49,205 nucleotides of DNA from Lentimicrobiaceae bacterium (lineage in GTDB: Bacteria; Bacteroidota; Bacteroidia; Bacteroidales; UBA4417): contig JAQVEX010000010.1 in NCBI GenBank assembly GCA_028697555.1, positions 1 through 49,205 on the forward strand, in the 5' to 3' direction. Below are positions 47,126-49,205 of the stretch, one piece after another; the stretch's first letter is position 1, and every line of letters begins with the position of its first letter. The position numbers and the translations under genes are program-made. Below the pieces are notes generated by a model, which saw only the letters and a list, made by a program, of their open reading frames with translations, searched no databases and was not told where the DNA came from.

Positions 47126-49205
47126 ATGGTACAAAAAACACTAATTACATTAATAAAACGTACAGAAACTCATTTTTATAAATTTTTTATATTTTTATTT
47201 TTGATGACGTTATCCAACACGTTAATATCACAGAAGACCAAATTTGACATTAATCCCGACGATATTCCCGTAGTTAATTTTTTGTACTCAGAAGGTAGTA
47301 CCAATTATTTTTCTATTGATTTTTCGATAATCGAACCTGATGATAAGCAGTTTATTATCAACTATTTAAACAAAAAAAAGATTTTTGTTTCGAACGACTA
47401 TAATACCGACGATGATAATATTATATTTTATACTCAATACAATCCAAGTCTTGCTTCTGCCGAACAAATAACCAACATAGTAGTTAATGCCGTAACCTAT
47501 CTGCATCTTTATAAAGACAAAAGCCCTGCATTTTGCGAAAGCGACATATACAACATAAATAATCTTGATAGGACAAGAGAAGAAATTGGCTGCGAAACCG
47601 CCGATGTGGCATGTTCCGATGAACAATATTCGTTTCCCTCTGGAACTAGTGGTACGGCAACAGTACCTGTAAATGGATACCCTAACTACGACTGTTTGAA
47701 TAGCCGACCTGCTCCTGCATGGTTCTACATGCAATTTGACGAACCGGGAGATATTACTATACATATTGAACAATGGTCGGTAGGAGACCCGCCTGTAGGA
47801 CGTGATGTTGATTTTTGCTGTTGGGGACCTTTTAACACTTTAATGGAAGGCTGCGAAACCGGTTTAACTGGAGCTAATGTGGAAGATTGTAGCTATTCTC
47901 CGGCACCGACAGAAGATTGCGACATAGAAAATGGTCAACCAGGCGAAATATATATTTTACTTATTACAAACTACTCCCAACAACCGGCAACCATAACTTT
48001 CTCGCAAAGTATGGGCACGGGGCATACAAATTGTAACATAGTTTACCAATGCGGTATTATTTCTGTTACTGCTAATCCCAGCGCTTGCGATGAAAATACA
48101 AATACATATAACCTTACCGGAAATGTTGAATTTGTTAATGCTCCCGAAGGAGGAACTCTTAATATTACGGATGTTAACGCAAGCAAGGGTACTATTCTTT
48201 ATCCACCCTTTACTAGTCCTATGCCATATACTATTAGCGGTATTCCTTGCGATGGACAACAACATACGGTAAATGCTTTTTTTACTGAAGCCTTAGATTG
48301 TGCGCTAGAACAAACATACACTAGCCCCACAGCCGTGTGTCCAACTGCCACAATAAGCGGAGGCGGAAATATTTGCCAAAATGGAATTGATTCTACAAAA
48401 ATTACTATAAACTTTACCAGTGCTCCACCTTACACTTTTTCATATTCAAGAAACGGTACTATTATCAACACTGTTAGTAACTATAATGAACCTACTTATT
48501 CGTTTTGGGTTAAGCAAGATGGTGTTTATGAGGTTGGGTCTGTCAGTAATTTATTATGCCCGGGAACTACTTCAGGAAATGCCATTGTTAATGCTGTTCC
48601 ATTACCAACACCTAGTATTACAGGAGAAAATAATTTATGTGTAAATTCCACTCATAATTTTACAACACAAGCAGGTTTTATAAATTATACGTGGGATATA
48701 AGTCCAAGTGCTGATATTATTGGCGGTGGAGGATTTAACGACGAGTTTATTACTATTAACTTCACCAACCCAGGCACTTACACTCTGAGTGTTAATTATC
48801 AAACACTTAATCCTATAAGTTGCTTCGGCGCTGAACCCGATTCTGTCATAATAACAGTAAATCCCCTACCTGTCATCAGTATCACAGGAACTACACCTTG
48901 TTGTGTTAATGAACAATACACATACACAACAGAAACAGGAATGACCAACTACTTATGGACAATTGACGGAGGGGGAACAATTATTTCGGGTGAAGATACC
49001 GACCAAGTTACTATTGAATGGACTACCCCGGGCGTTCATAATGTTTATGTCAACTACAACGATGCTAACGGCTGTACTCTACCTGCTCCCGAAAGTAAGC
49101 AAGTTGTAGTACATCCATTACCTACGGCTTTTGCAGGAGTAAATGCAGCTATTTGTGCTAACGATACTTATACAATAAACGATGCCGATACTACTCATAG
49201 TACAG
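47126..49205 (+). CDS. Start of a very large secreted surface protein with PKD-type repeats (3' end outside window)
   Basis: The frame from the ATG at 47126 stays open for all 693 codons to the window end. A signal sequence lies at residues 14-37 (FYKFFIFLFLMTLSNTLIS). Residues 40-145 are an unfamiliar region. CETADVACSDEQYSFPSGTS through TATITF (about 155-290) resembles the PPC-like domain of Bacteroidota surface proteins, with DVDFCCWGPF. From about 300 onward there are repeated Ig/PKD-like units with VTVNPLPVISITG-type linkers, VCPTATISGGGNICQNG, TWDISPSADIIGGGG and LWTIDGGGTI. Such proteins are usually thousands of residues and exported by the type IX system through a C-terminal CHU_C domain, which would be beyond this window. 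Adhesin or gliding-type role is likely, but unproved. Confidence 0.85.
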   Translation, partial: MVQKTLITLIKRTETHFYKFFIFLFLMTLSNTLISQKTKFDINPDDIPVVNFLYSEGSTNYFSIDFSIIEPDDKQFIINYLNKKKIFVSNDYNTDDDNIIFYTQYNPSLASAEQITNIVVNAVTYLHLYKDKSPAFCESDIYNINNLDRTREEIGCETADVACSDEQYSFPSGTSGTATVPVNGYPNYDCLNSRPAPAWFYMQFDEPGDITIHIEQWSVGDPPVGRDVDFCCWGPFNTLMEGCETGLTGANVEDCSYSPAPTEDCDIENGQPGEIYILLITNYSQQPATITFSQSMGTGHTNCNIVYQCGIISVTANPSACDENTNTYNLTGNVEFVNAPEGGTLNITDVNASKGTILYPPFTSPMPYTISGIPCDGQQHTVNAFFTEALDCALEQTYTSPTAVCPTATISGGGNICQNGIDSTKITINFTSAPPYTFSYSRNGTIINTVSNYNEPTYSFWVKQDGVYEVGSVSNLLCPGTTSGNAIVNAVPLPTPSITGENNLCVNSTHNFTTQAGFINYTWDISPSADIIGGGGFNDEFITINFTNPGTYTLSVNYQTLNPISCFGAEPDSVIITVNPLPVISITGTTPCCVNEQYTYTTETGMTNYLWTIDGGGTIISGEDTDQVTIEWTTPGVHNVYVNYNDANGCTLPAPESKQVVVHPLPTAFAGVNAAICANDTYTINDADTTHST

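Noticed and set aside
47366..47773. A 135-codon minus-strand frame near the window end.
   Set aside because: Antisense to the large surface protein, whose plus-strand frame is open throughout.

Overview
This 49.2 kb window is an AT-rich chromosomal segment of a member of the Bacteroidota, most likely an anaerobic or fermentative Bacteroidales-like lineage. The evidence is the phylum-specific promoter architecture (TTTG or TTG, then about 19-21 nt, then TAnnTTTG), a TonB-dependent receptor with an N-terminal carboxypeptidase-like domain, fused SpmA/SpmB, a NagB-PIG-L fusion, a DUF3822-rsmD pair, a large PKD-rich surface protein, and almost no Shine-Dalgarno sequences. Rex next to an NfnAB-type transhydrogenase and a carboxyltransferase of the oxaloacetate decarboxylase type fit fermentative redox metabolism.

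Layout. 1-4843: cut-off class A penicillin-binding protein, then a polytopic GT39-like glycosyltransferase paired with a GT2 polyprenyl-phosphate glycosyltransferase. 4984-8190: rex with a strong promoter and an 18-bp perfect palindrome in its leader, then nfnAB. 8191-8724: gene-free stretch full of inverted repeats, then tRNA-Leu(CAA) divergent from yicC. 8725-12181: yicC-gmk-nadD and an SpmA/SpmB fusion. 12412-16235 (minus): TonB-dependent receptor and a PfkB sugar kinase. 16263-16990: tRNA-Asn followed by three defective tRNA-Asn-like repeats and a GIY-YIG nuclease gene whose last codons and stop lie inside the third repeat. 17192-30013: OPT transporter, NagB-PIG-L, an RlmL-type methyltransferase, a hotdog thioesterase, ilvA, a TPR protein, an unknown protein, DUF3822, rsmD, coaD and pepT. 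30092-43495: a ThiL-like protein, uvrC, glyS, tyrS, the carboxyltransferase, era, a cysteine desulfidase-like protein and glnS. 43594-49205: corA, ruvX-def-lipoprotein, a LutA-like protein without its cysteines, and the start of a very large PKD-repeat surface protein that runs off the window.

The genes are mostly housekeeping (translation, tRNA charging, rRNA modification, cofactor synthesis, DNA repair). The unusual content is between and beneath them. The most striking part is the tRNA-Asn/GIY-YIG locus: each tRNA-like copy has the 5' half of the anticodon arm replaced by a 16-nt hairpin of form TCCCGx-AACT-x'CGGGA. The same hairpin, with a compensatory base-pair change, recurs in intergenic repeats tens of kilobases away (34176, 41722, decayed at 24952 and elsewhere). 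Intergenic spaces also carry mosaics of at least four other short repeat families. Two genes look like pseudoenzymes: a ThiL homologue without most metal-binding aspartates (30092) and a LutA homologue without its CCG cysteines (46375).

All assignments come from reading motifs and translations by eye; no database search, folding program or alignment was run.
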